NCBI GenBank assembly: GCA_900557165.1
Contig: USRS01000079.1
Location: 1 to 12,546, forward strand
DNA length: 12,546 nucleotides
DNA from: an uncultured Clostridium sp.
GTDB lineage: Bacteria; Bacillota; Clostridia; Peptostreptococcales; Peptostreptococcaceae
Direction of reading: 5' to 3'
The position numbers and the translations under genes are program-made. This document shows, piece by piece, positions 6,458-12,546 of this stretch (position 1 is its first letter; each line of letters begins with the position of its first letter). The notes under the pieces were generated by a model, which saw nothing but the letters and a program-made list of their open reading frames with translations, did not search any database and was not told the DNA's origin.

Positions 6458-6483
6458 TTTAAACATTATAAGGAGATGAAAAA

Positions 6484-7506
6484 ATGAGTAAAAAAAGAAT
6501 ATTAACAGGAGATAGACCTACTGGAAAACTTCACTTAGGTCATTATACAGGTTCTTTAAGAAACAGAGTTGCATTACAAAATACAGGTGAATATGATATG
6601 TATATCATGATAGCTGACCAACAAGCTTTAACAGATAATGCAAAAGATCCACAAAAAATAATAAATTCTGTAATGGAAGTTACTATGGATTACTTATCAG
6701 TTGGGCTAGATCCTGAAAAAGTTAATATATTTATACAATCACAAATACCAGAATTAACTGAGCTTACAACTTACTACTTAAATTTAGTTTCAGTAGCAAG
6801 ACTTCAAAGAAACCCTACTGTAAAAGAAGAAATAAAACAAAAATCATTTGGTGGAGAAGGTGTACCAGCAGGATTCTTTGTTTATCCAGTAAGTCAGGCA
6901 GCAGATATAACTGCTTTTAAAGCTGATTTAGTACCAGTTGGTAATGACCAAAAACCAATGTTAGAACAAGCTAGAGAAGTTGTAAGAAGCTTCAATCACA
7001 CGTATGGAGATGTTTTAGTTGAGCCAGAAGGAATGTATCCAGAAGGTATAGAAGGAAGAATGCCAGGAATAGATGGTAAAGCTAAAATGAGTAAATCTTT
7101 AGGAAATGCAATTTACTTAAGTGATGATGAAGAAACAGTTAAGAAAAAAGTTATGAGTATGTACACAGACCCTAATCACATAAGAGTAGAAGATCCAGGG
7201 AATGTTGAAAATAACACAGTATTTACTTACTTAGATGCTTTCTACAAAGATAAAGAGCATTTAGAAGAATTAAAAGACCACTATAGAAGAGGTGGACTTG
7301 GAGATGTGAAGCTTAAGAGATTATTAATCAAAGTTTTAGAAGAAGAATTAGCTCCAATAAGAGCAAGAAGAAAAGAATTAGAAGAAAATAAAGAATATTT
7401 ATATGAAGTATTAATGAAAGGTAGCCAAAATGCTAGAAAAGTAGCAGCTCAAACTTTAAGTGAAGTAAGAGAAGCTATGGGAATAGAATACTTTAAAAAT
7501 ATGTAA
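6484..7506 (+). CDS. trpS: Tryptophanyl-tRNA synthetase
   Basis: This 340-residue class Ic aminoacyl-tRNA synthetase charges tRNA-Trp in the cytoplasm. The HIGH motif reads HLGH (residues 17-20) after the family opening [20 protein letters not shown]. The KMSKS motif is exact (201-205, [11 protein letters not shown]). The Trp-binding Rossmann region includes [23 protein letters not shown], and the C-terminal anticodon-binding helices are present. Length is normal for bacterial TrpRS (330-345). AAGGAG (6470-6475) lies 8 nt before the ATG. Regulation by the T-box leader with a UGG specifier is visible. The gene is monocistronic, closed by a strong terminator. Confidence 0.97.
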   Translation: MSKKRILTGDRPTGKLHLGHYTGSLRNRVALQNTGEYDMYIMIADQQALTDNAKDPQKIINSVMEVTMDYLSVGLDPEKVNIFIQSQIPELTELTTYYLNLVSVARLQRNPTVKEEIKQKSFGGEGVPAGFFVYPVSQAADITAFKADLVPVGNDQKPMLEQAREVVRSFNHTYGDVLVEPEGMYPEGIEGRMPGIDGKAKMSKSLGNAIYLSDDEETVKKKVMSMYTDPNHIRVEDPGNVENNTVFTYLDAFYKDKEHLEELKDHYRRGGLGDVKLKRLLIKVLEEELAPIRARRKELEENKEYLYEVLMKGSQNARKVAAQTLSEVREAMGIEYFKNM

Positions 7507-7509
7507 TAT

Positions 7510-7541
7510 AAAAAGGTGTTATTAATAGTAACACCTTTTTT
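7510..7541 (+). terminator. Rho-independent terminator after trpS
   Basis: AAAAAGGTGTTA (7510-7521) and TAACACCTTTTT (7529-7540) form a perfect 12-bp stem with a 7-nt loop, ending in a T run. Confidence 0.92.
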
Positions 7542-7626
7542 AGTATAGGAAAATTTTTATTTATTATACTCTCTCATTGAAAAATTTATTTTATTATAAA
7601 ATAGATTTTACTTAGATATTACTTTG

Positions 7627-7655
7627 TTGCCGTTGATAAATTTTATTGCTATAAT
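7627..7655 (+). promoter_or_regulatory. Candidate sigma-A promoter upstream of selC (distal)
   Basis: TTGCCG (7627-7632) and a perfect TATAAT (7650-7655) are spaced by 17 bp, about 95 nt upstream of the mature tRNA. It could drive selC and possibly the prd genes beyond. Confidence 0.5.
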
Positions 7656-7695
7656 AATCATATGTTGAACAAAGATTATAAATTCTGTCTATATC

Positions 7696-7725
7696 TTGGG
7701 TTAATTTATAATTTTTTATTATAAT
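7696..7725 (+). promoter_or_regulatory. Candidate sigma-A promoter upstream of selC (proximal)
   Basis: TTGGGT (7696-7701) and TATAAT (7720-7725) are spaced by 18 bp. Transcription would start near 7732, about 24 nt before the tRNA 5' end, a typical distance for a tRNA gene. The rest of 7542-7755 holds no gene that I can see. Confidence 0.5.
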
Positions 7726-7755
7726 GATGCTGTAATAATTTAAGAATTAAAAAAT

Positions 7756-7853
7756 GGGGGTAGATAGGTAACTGGTGTGCCTCCTGGTCTTCAAAACCAG
7801 TGTGGGGCGTTAGTAGCGTCCTAGGTGGGTTCGATTCCCACATACTCCCGCCA
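7756..7853 (+). tRNA. selC: tRNA-Sec (anticodon UCA)
   Basis: This 98-nt gene specifies the tRNA that is charged with serine, converted to selenocysteine and delivered by SelB to UGA codons with a SECIS. Evidence is a long acceptor arm (GGGGGTAG, 7756-7763, against ATACTCCC, 7842-7849; position 4 is G.U and position 8 a G.A mismatch), discriminator G and encoded CCA (7851-7853). The anticodon stem is CTGGT/ACCAG with loop CTTCAAA and anticodon TCA at 7791-7793. There is a long variable arm (GGGGCG...CGTCCT, about 7803-7824) and a T arm GTGGG-TTCGATT-CCCAC. The D stem is AGGTA/TGCCT. It lies 167 nt before prdC, in the same orientation as the Sec-containing prdB. Confidence 0.95.
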
Positions 7854-8006
7854 GTAAAATTAAATATAAATTTTTTTATCTACGTATGAAAAGGTTTTCT
7901 GAGGTGAGATGGCGCGAAGAATAAGAATTTTATGATGAACGTTTATATTAGTAATATTTTTAAGTAATAAAGAAATTTAGATTTACATATATTTTTTTAT
8001 ATTCTT
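7854..8006 (+). other. selC-prdC spacer with no recognised promoter
   Basis: The spacer contains only a small GAAAA-GG-TTTTC palindrome (7888-7899), a weak AAATT/AATTT hairpin followed by T7 after selC, and a GC-richer patch at 7901-7920. The TGGCGCG at 7910-7916 looks like a sigma-54 -24 box, but no GC dinucleotide stands at the -12 position. No strong sigma-A site was seen, so prdC may be read from a promoter upstream of selC. Confidence 0.35.
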
Positions 8007-8020
8007 AAGGAGGTAACTTA

Positions 8021-9451
8021 ATGGGACTACAGAAGATATTGCTGCAACAACATGTTGGGACTTTATGTCAGGCTGTTGTTAATGTAGGAGATAAAGTAAA
8101 AAAAGGCTCTTTAATAGCTAAACCAACAGGTCTTGGTGCTAACATATTTTCAAGTGTCTATGGAGAAGTTAAGGAAATAACTAAAGATGCCATTATTATA
8201 AAAAAAGATGAAAATCAAGCAGAGGAATTTATTAAGCTAGAAGGAGAAGATAAATTTCAGCTTATAAAAGATGCTGGTATAGTGGGTATGGGTGGAGCTG
8301 GTTTTCCAACATCAGTAAAATTAGGAACAAAAGTAAAGTATATTTTAGTAAATGCTGCAGAATGTGAACCATTGCTTCATCATAATATAGATCAAATAAT
8401 AGAAAAAACAGATATGACTATAAGAGGCCTTAAGTATGTTATGGAAATCTGTGGTGCTCAAAAAGGTATATTTGCCATAAAAGCTAAAAATGAAAAAGCT
8501 ATAGATGCTTTAGTTGAAGGTTGTAAAGATGATAATTCATTAGACATACATTTACTTGCTGACATATATCCAATGGGAGAAGAAAGGGCAATTGTTAGAG
8601 AAGTTTTAGGAATATTACTTAAACCTACAGAGTTACCATCTGTAGCTGATGCTATAGTTATTAATGTGGAAACTCTTCTTAGAATTGCTGAGGCCATAGA
8701 TTTTAGGAAACCGTGTTTTTCTAAAAATATTACAGTTGTGGGAAAATTAAATAAAGGAACTGACCCACAAGTATTTATGAATGTTCCAATAGGTACATCA
8801 GTTAAAGAATTGATAAATATGGCTGGAGGAATAGATGGTGATTATGGAGAAATAATCATGGGTGGACCATTTACTGGTAAAGCCTGTGATTTAGATACTC
8901 CAATAGCTAAAACTACAGGTGGAATAATAGTCACTAAACCATTTGAAGATTTGCAAGGTGAAAAAATGGGACTTTTAGTATGTGCTTGTGGTGGTGATGA
9001 AGAAAGAATGAAAGATATAGCTCACAAAATGAATGCTGAAGTTATTTGTGTTCAAAAATGTAAGCAAGCAATAGAAGTAAAAAATGATTTAAAATGTGAA
9101 AATCCAGGAAATTGTCCAGGTCAAGCGCTTAATGTTATGAATATTAAAAAAGCTGGAGCAAAACACATACTCATAGGAAATTGTACTGATTGTTCAAATA
9201 CAGTTATGGCATCCGCTTCTAAAATGAATTTAGAAGTACATCATCAGACAGATCATGTACTTCAAACTGTAGGAAAGGATGTTATAAGATATATGACTAC
9301 GTCAAAACATGTACCTCAAATTAACGAAAGATTTGAAGAAATTAATACATTAAGTTTAAAAGAAGAGTTACAATCATTTTTAAATGAAAATAACATAGTT
9401 ATAAGTCTTAAAAACGGAAAAGACATTAATATAGAATTTATTGTGGATTAA
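8021..9451 (+). CDS. prdC: PrdC, RnfC-like electron-transfer protein of D-proline reductase
   Basis: This 476-residue protein resembles RnfC/NADH-dehydrogenase-type electron-transfer subunits and is thought to feed electrons to proline reductase. The N-terminal part (1-75) is an RnfC-like biotinyl fold (KPTGLGANIFSSVYGEV). IVGMGGAGFPTSVKL (about 87-101) is the nucleotide-binding loop, followed by YILVNAAECEPLL and YPMGEERAIVREVLG. SLBB-like VPIGTSVKELINMAGGI precedes a Cys-rich C terminus: Cys321/323 (VCACGG), Cys343/347, Cys359/365 and N-C-T-D-C (Cys388, Cys391). The C. difficile protein, as I recall it, has Sec at the equivalent of Cys391; here the codon is TGT. A tail of about 45 residues follows, ending KNGKDINIEFIVD. 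AAGGAGGT at 8007-8014 sets the start. prdA follows after 72 nt without a terminator. Confidence 0.92.
   Translation: MGLQKILLQQHVGTLCQAVVNVGDKVKKGSLIAKPTGLGANIFSSVYGEVKEITKDAIIIKKDENQAEEFIKLEGEDKFQLIKDAGIVGMGGAGFPTSVKLGTKVKYILVNAAECEPLLHHNIDQIIEKTDMTIRGLKYVMEICGAQKGIFAIKAKNEKAIDALVEGCKDDNSLDIHLLADIYPMGEERAIVREVLGILLKPTELPSVADAIVINVETLLRIAEAIDFRKPCFSKNITVVGKLNKGTDPQVFMNVPIGTSVKELINMAGGIDGDYGEIIMGGPFTGKACDLDTPIAKTTGGIIVTKPFEDLQGEKMGLLVCACGGDEERMKDIAHKMNAEVICVQKCKQAIEVKNDLKCENPGNCPGQALNVMNIKKAGAKHILIGNCTDCSNTVMASASKMNLEVHHQTDHVLQTVGKDVIRYMTTSKHVPQINERFEEINTLSLKEELQSFLNENNIVISLKNGKDINIEFIVD
9416..9436 (+). repeat. Copy 1 of a 21-bp near-identical repeat (end of prdC)
   Basis: GGAAAAGACATTAATATAGA and the next A encode GKDINIE near the PrdC C terminus. 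A second copy inside prdA (9857-9877) differs at one base (20 of 21 identical) and is read in the same frame, with similar flanking protein sequence (VISLKNGKDINIEFIV here, KIHIGEGKDINIEIPI in PrdA). Confidence 0.7.
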
Positions 9452-9523
9452 TATTAAATATGATTAAAAAATAATTTCTTTGATATAAATTATAAAAAGA
9501 TTTTATTATAAGGGGGGAAGCTT

Positions 9524-11221
9524 ATGTCAATAACTGCTGATACTGCTAAACAACATGCTAATGACCCTGCAGTGCTTTGCTGTAGAGCAGAAGAAGGAAC
9601 AGTTATAGGACCTGCTAACTTAGAAGATCCAGAGATATTTGATGAGTTAGTGGACTCTGGTCTTTTAAATTTAGAAGGCTGCTTAACTATAGGTCAAATA
9701 TTAGGTGTAAAATTAACTAAAACTTGTGACGCTTTAACTCCTGTCACTTTAGATGTTATAGATGGTGTAGTTGAAAATAAAGAGGATGTAGAAAAACAAA
9801 CACAAGTTGAAACTAGTACTATTCAAGGTGGAAAATTAAAAATTCATATAGGAGAAGGAAAAGATATTAATATAGAAATACCAATTGGAGGTCTTTCTTT
9901 AAATACACAAGCTCAAGTAGTTCCAGTAAATGAAAAGACTTTATCTCATGCAAAAGAAGTTATAAAAGAGGCTAAAGTAGTGAGAAGTTTAACTAGAAAG
10001 CACTATAAAATAACTGCAGTTAAAAGAGGGCCTGAAACTAAAATAGAGGGAACTGTTTTATATATAAGAGAAGGAATAGAAAGTGAAGCTATTGAAAGTC
10101 AAAATCTCGTAAATAGCTTAAAAATAGATATAATAACTCCAGACAAATACAATACTTACTCAGAAACAATAATGGATGTGCAGCCAATAGCTACTAAAGA
10201 AGGTGAAGATGAGTTAGGAAGCGGAACAACTAGAGTTTTAGACGGTGTTGTAATGATGGTAACAGGGACTGATACTAATGGTGTACAAATAGGAGAATTT
10301 GGTTCATCAGAAGGTATATTAGAAGAAAATATAATGTGGGGAAGACCGGGTTGTCCTGAAAAAGGTGAAATATTCATTAAAACTGAAGTGATAGTAAAAG
10401 AACATACTAATATGGAAAGACCAGGACCTTTTGCAGTTCACTGTGCAACTGATTTTATAACTCAAGAAATAAGAGAGGCTCTTAAAAAAGTTGAAGATGA
10501 GTTAGTAGTAGATACTGAAACTTTTGAACAAGTAAGAAGACCAGATAAGAAAAAAGTTGTAATAGTAAAAGAAATCATGGGCCAAGGTGCAATGCATGAT
10601 AACTTAATACTTCCAATAGAACCAGTTGGTGTATTAGGTGCAAAGCCAAATGTTGATTTGGGAAATGTACCAATTATGGTATCACCACTAGAATTATTAG
10701 ATGGATGTATACATGCGCTAACTTGTATAGGTCCTGCATCAAAAGAAATGTCTAGACATTATTGGAGAGAACCATTAGTACTTGAAGTCCTTCATGATGA
10801 AGAAGTAGATTTATGTGGTGTATTATTAGTAGGTTCTCCTCAAATAAACTCTGAAAAATTCTACGTATCAAAAAGAGTAGGTATGATAATAGAAGCATTA
10901 GATGTTGATGGAGCTTTTGTCACTACTGAAGGTTTTGGTAATAATTATATAGATTTTACATCACATATAGAGCAAATAGGTATGAGAGGAATACCGGTGG
11001 TAGGAATGAGTTTTTGTGCCGTTCAAGGAGATTTAGTTGTAGGAAACAAATATATGACTCATATGGTAGATAACAATAAATCAGAAGCAGGTATAGAAAA
11101 TGAGGTATTAGGATGTAACACCTTATGCCATGAAGATGCTATAAGAGCATTAGATATGTTAAAAGCAGAAATAGCAGGAGAATCAGTTGCAAAGCCAGAA
11201 AAAAATGGAATCCAAATGTAA
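9524..11221 (+). CDS. prdA: PrdA, D-proline reductase proprotein (C terminus out of frame)
   Basis: PrdA is the precursor of two subunits of D-proline reductase, which reductively cleaves D-proline to 5-aminovalerate in Stickland fermentation. Self-cleavage at a Cys makes the N-terminal pyruvoyl group of the smaller chain. The N terminus (HANDPAVLCCRAEEGTVIGP) is the PrdA signature. The cleavage region is ELLDGCIHALTCIGPA, with Cys395 and Cys401; Cys401 is my preferred cleavage residue. Cleavage there gives a chain of about 400 residues, near the known 45 kDa, and a small chain of 165 residues as read. The frame stops with NGIQM after an A7 run (11199-11205). The -1 frame continues for 41 sense codons, giving 602 residues overall and a 202-residue pyruvoyl chain, near the known 23 kDa. 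AAGGGGGG (9510-9517) precedes the ATG. No prdR separates it from prdC. Confidence 0.93.
   Translation: MSITADTAKQHANDPAVLCCRAEEGTVIGPANLEDPEIFDELVDSGLLNLEGCLTIGQILGVKLTKTCDALTPVTLDVIDGVVENKEDVEKQTQVETSTIQGGKLKIHIGEGKDINIEIPIGGLSLNTQAQVVPVNEKTLSHAKEVIKEAKVVRSLTRKHYKITAVKRGPETKIEGTVLYIREGIESEAIESQNLVNSLKIDIITPDKYNTYSETIMDVQPIATKEGEDELGSGTTRVLDGVVMMVTGTDTNGVQIGEFGSSEGILEENIMWGRPGCPEKGEIFIKTEVIVKEHTNMERPGPFAVHCATDFITQEIREALKKVEDELVVDTETFEQVRRPDKKKVVIVKEIMGQGAMHDNLILPIEPVGVLGAKPNVDLGNVPIMVSPLELLDGCIHALTCIGPASKEMSRHYWREPLVLEVLHDEEVDLCGVLLVGSPQINSEKFYVSKRVGMIIEALDVDGAFVTTEGFGNNYIDFTSHIEQIGMRGIPVVGMSFCAVQGDLVVGNKYMTHMVDNNKSEAGIENEVLGCNTLCHEDAIRALDMLKAEIAGESVAKPEKNGIQM
9857..9877 (+). repeat. Copy 2 of the 21-bp repeat (inside prdA)
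   Basis: It encodes GKDINIE at PrdA residues about 112-118 and matches 9416-9436 at 20 of 21 positions. It lies about 440 bp downstream of the first copy, in direct orientation. Confidence 0.7.
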
Positions 11222-11331
11222 AAGACACTAATATAGAATTAATATCAAATGTTACAGGAAAACCAATTGAACTAGTAAAAAATGAAACTTCTCTTCCAAT
11301 GTCTAAAAAGCGTAAAGAAAAATATAGATAG
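11199..11331 (+). other. A7 slippery run and out-of-frame prdA C-terminal tail
   Basis: The zero frame reads gaa-aaa-aat-gga and stops at TAA 11219-11221. In the -1 frame, TGG at 11206 opens 41 sense codons (WNPNVKDTNIELISNVTGKP to KKRKEKYR) ending at TAG 11329-11331. The tail has ordinary coding composition for this genome. One extra A would restore a single frame. Alternatively A-AAA-AAT fits the X-XXY-YYZ pattern of -1 frameshifting, with an AGGAG at 11176-11180, farther upstream than the stimulator in dnaX. Mutation, sequencing error and recoding all remain possible. Confidence 0.75.
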
Positions 11332-11336
11332 GATTT

Positions 11337-11717
11337 ATGGGTGGTGGTGGAAACCAACAAAAATTCAAAGAAGAAACAGGTCCTAAGATAGCTAGAATTT
11401 TAAAAGAAGAGGGCGTAGATGGTGTTTTATTAACAGCTGGATGAGGTACTTGTCATCGCTCTGCAGTTTTGGTGCATAGGGCAATAGAAGAAGCTGGCAT
11501 ACCAACAATAATAATAGCGGCTCTTCCGCCAGTAGTTAGACAAACTGGAACTCCTAGAGCAGTTGCTCCTCGTGTTCCAATGGGCGCTAATGCAGGTGAA
11601 CCAAATAATAGAGAAATGCAATACAATATAGTAAAAGATACTTTAATTCAACTACATGATATACAAATTCCAGGTAAGATTGTTCCATTACCTTATGAGT
11701 ATTTGGCTAGAGTTTAG
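11337..11717 (+). pseudogene. prdB: prdB fragment: selenoprotein subunit lacking its N-terminal half, UGA=Sec
   Basis: PrdB carries the catalytic selenocysteine of D-proline reductase. Homology begins at GFMGGGGNQQKF (from 11331) and runs to the normal C terminus PLPYEYLARV at TAG 11715-11717, with the active site LLTAG-U-GTCHRSAV. The in-frame TGA at 11442-11444 (residue 36 from the ATG at 11337) is the Sec codon. From the ATG there are 126 residues, against about 240 for the family, so about 115 N-terminal residues are missing. An in-frame TAG stands at 11325-11327, four codons before this ATG, and no proper ribosome-binding site exists (only AGGA at 11330-11333, 3 nt away). The prdA -1-frame stop ends 5 nt before the ATG, so translational coupling is conceivable. 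It looks like a deletion pseudogene or an assembly artefact. Confidence 0.85.
11442..11478 (+). promoter_or_regulatory. UGA selenocysteine codon with candidate bacterial SECIS
   Basis: TGA (11442-11444) is followed 6 nt later by a possible stem TGT-CATC (11451-11457) with GGTG-C-ATA (11471-11478), having a bulged C and a 13-nt loop GCTCTGCAGTTTT. Position just after the UGA suits SelB recruitment. The stem is weak and bacterial SECIS elements are poorly conserved, so the exact fold is tentative; the Sec codon itself is well supported by protein homology. Confidence 0.5.
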
Positions 11718-11737
11718 TATTTTAATATAGGTTAAAG

Positions 11738-11768
11738 AACTGATGAGATTTATGCACATCAGTTTTTT
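11738..11768 (+). terminator. Rho-independent terminator after prdB
   Basis: AACTGATG (11738-11745) and CATCAGTT (11757-11764) form an 8-bp stem, followed by a T run to 11768. It closes the prd transcript, so prdD, prdE and prdF are not part of this operon. Confidence 0.85.
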
Positions 11769-11827
11769 ATGCTATAATATTTTATCGTAAAAATATATAG
11801 ACTATACTCAACTTGGAGGTATATTTT

Positions 11828-12546
11828 ATGGAGAATAAAAATACATTCAAAAATTCTGTGGAAGCAATAGGCTCATTAAATTCTTTAATAGTAGTTATGC
11901 AACATTATAATATTAATTTTAAAAAAGATAATTCTGGATTTTTTACAAATTGTGTATTCCACAATGATAAAAATCCGAGTATGAGGCTGACAAATAAGGG
12001 AGGAAAAGCTCTTTACAATTGTTTTGGGTGTGGAGCAAAAGGCGATATTATTAATTTTATTTGTGAAATGGAAAAAATAGATAATGTAAAAGCCTTAAAA
12101 AAAGCTTATGAAATATTGGGGATAGAATTAAATTATAGTATAAAAAATAATAGTGATAACAAATTAAATAGTTTTATAAATTTTGTGAAAAAGAATAATG
12201 CAGTCTTTACAAAAAACAATGAAGTATATAATTTAGAAAATATATACGTATACTTTGATTTAAATTCAAAACCTCTTTATTGTAAAAGTAAATATAAAAA
12301 TCAATTTAATAAAAAGCATTTTATAACAAAAACTTTAATTGAAACAGAAAATGGATATAAATATGGAAATAGCAAAGATTTTGAGAACAGTGAAAAAGTT
12401 CTTTTTAATTTAGAACAAGTTAAAAAAAGTATATCGAAAGATAATTGGATTTTCTTTGTAGAAGGTGAAAAGGATGTAGAAACATTAAAATTATTAAATT
12501 TAACAGCTACAACAATTTATACAAAAAAATGGGAAAAATCCTATGA
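11828..12546 (+). CDS. CHC2 zinc-finger/TOPRIM primase-like protein, 5' part only
   Basis: The frame is open from ATG 11828 to the window edge (239 codons visible). GGAGGT (11815-11820) lies 7 nt upstream. A DnaG-type CHC2 zinc finger is plain: Cys42-x2-His45 (NCVFHNDKNPSMRL) and Cys65-x2-Cys68 (YNCFGCGAKGDIINFI). A low-complexity Asn/Lys-rich linker follows (about 105-130). Near the right edge DNWIFFVEGEKDVETLKLL matches the first strand of a TOPRIM domain, with Glu212 as the likely catalytic acid. It differs from housekeeping DnaG, which has a longer RNA-polymerase core between these parts. The architecture suggests the primase-helicase proteins of phages, plasmids or integrative elements. 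A TATAAT at 11773-11778 could be its -10. Mobile origin is not shown by anything else in the window. Confidence 0.8.
   Translation, partial: MENKNTFKNSVEAIGSLNSLIVVMQHYNINFKKDNSGFFTNCVFHNDKNPSMRLTNKGGKALYNCFGCGAKGDIINFICEMEKIDNVKALKKAYEILGIELNYSIKNNSDNKLNSFINFVKKNNAVFTKNNEVYNLENIYVYFDLNSKPLYCKSKYKNQFNKKHFITKTLIETENGYKYGNSKDFENSEKVLFNLEQVKKSISKDNWIFFVEGEKDVETLKLLNLTATTIYTKKWEKSY

Noticed and set aside
7908..7924. Possible sigma-54 promoter TGGCGCG before prdC
   Set aside because: The -12 GC is missing at the required 10-bp spacing after the -24 GG.
8458..8697. 79-codon minus-strand frame
   Set aside because: Antisense to the well-supported prdC; a codon-bias shadow.
10156..10377. 73-codon minus-strand frame
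   Set aside because: Antisense to prdA with no independent support.
11139..11360. 73-codon minus-strand frame with hydrophobic residues
   Set aside because: Covers the prdA/prdB junction in antisense; hydrophobicity comes from Lys/Asn-rich codons on the other strand.
11430..11621. 63-codon minus-strand frame
   Set aside because: Antisense to the conserved PrdB active-site region.
11469..11717. 82-residue plus-strand frame read as a separate gene
   Set aside because: It is only the part of prdB after the UGA; the UGA is the Sec codon and the reading frame continues upstream to 11337.
1..12546. CRISPR arrays, insertion-sequence transposases or toxin-antitoxin pairs
   Set aside because: No regularly spaced repeats, transposase-like proteins or paired small genes of these kinds were seen on either strand.

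Overview
The window is AT-rich DNA (roughly 30% G+C by eye) from a low-GC, spore-forming, amino-acid-fermenting Firmicute. An alpha/beta-type small acid-soluble spore protein, a PdaB-like sporulation deacetylase, a Trp T-box, a selenocysteine tRNA and D-proline reductase (Stickland) genes point to Peptostreptococcaceae, related to Clostridioides difficile but probably not that species. That placement is inference from gene content; no search was run.

Left part (1-5278). A 5' fragment of a DUF4364 winged-helix-like gene and a SASP gene lie on the minus strand. The plus strand then carries a PdaB-like polysaccharide deacetylase, a tandem-OB-fold SSB-like protein, a degenerate SAM-methyltransferase-like protein, a 48-residue one-helix membrane protein, an L-cysteine desulfidase (CyuA/UPF0597) behind a structured leader, and hypoxanthine phosphoribosyltransferase, closed by a strong terminator.

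Middle part (5319-7853). A DUF488 gene is on the minus strand. Next comes trpS, controlled by a complete T-box leader with a UGG specifier. An unusual ~100-nt palindromic stretch lies between the T-box terminator and the trpS ribosome-binding site. After the trpS terminator is selC, the UGA-decoding tRNA-Sec.

Right part (8021-12546). A reduced and apparently damaged D-proline reductase locus follows selC: prdC (with Cys where the C. difficile protein, as I recall it, has Sec), then prdA, whose last ~41 codons lie in the -1 frame after an A7 run, then a prdB fragment. The prdB fragment keeps the UGA/Sec active site and C-terminal half but has lost about 115 N-terminal residues; its homology begins immediately after the out-of-frame prdA stop. 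No prdR, prdD, prdE or prdF is present and no sigma-54 promoter was found. A terminator ends the locus, followed by the start of a CHC2-zinc-finger/TOPRIM primase-like gene that runs off the window.

The genes that plainly belong together are selC and the prd genes: the tRNA would decode the UGA in prdB. PrdC would pass electrons to the pyruvoyl (PrdA) and selenocysteine (PrdB) subunits of the reductase. Whether this copy is functional, decaying, or affected by sequencing or assembly error is the main open question. I see no clearly new defence or mobile system. The most interesting signals are the prdA/prdB junction, the cyuA leader and the trpS leader insertion.
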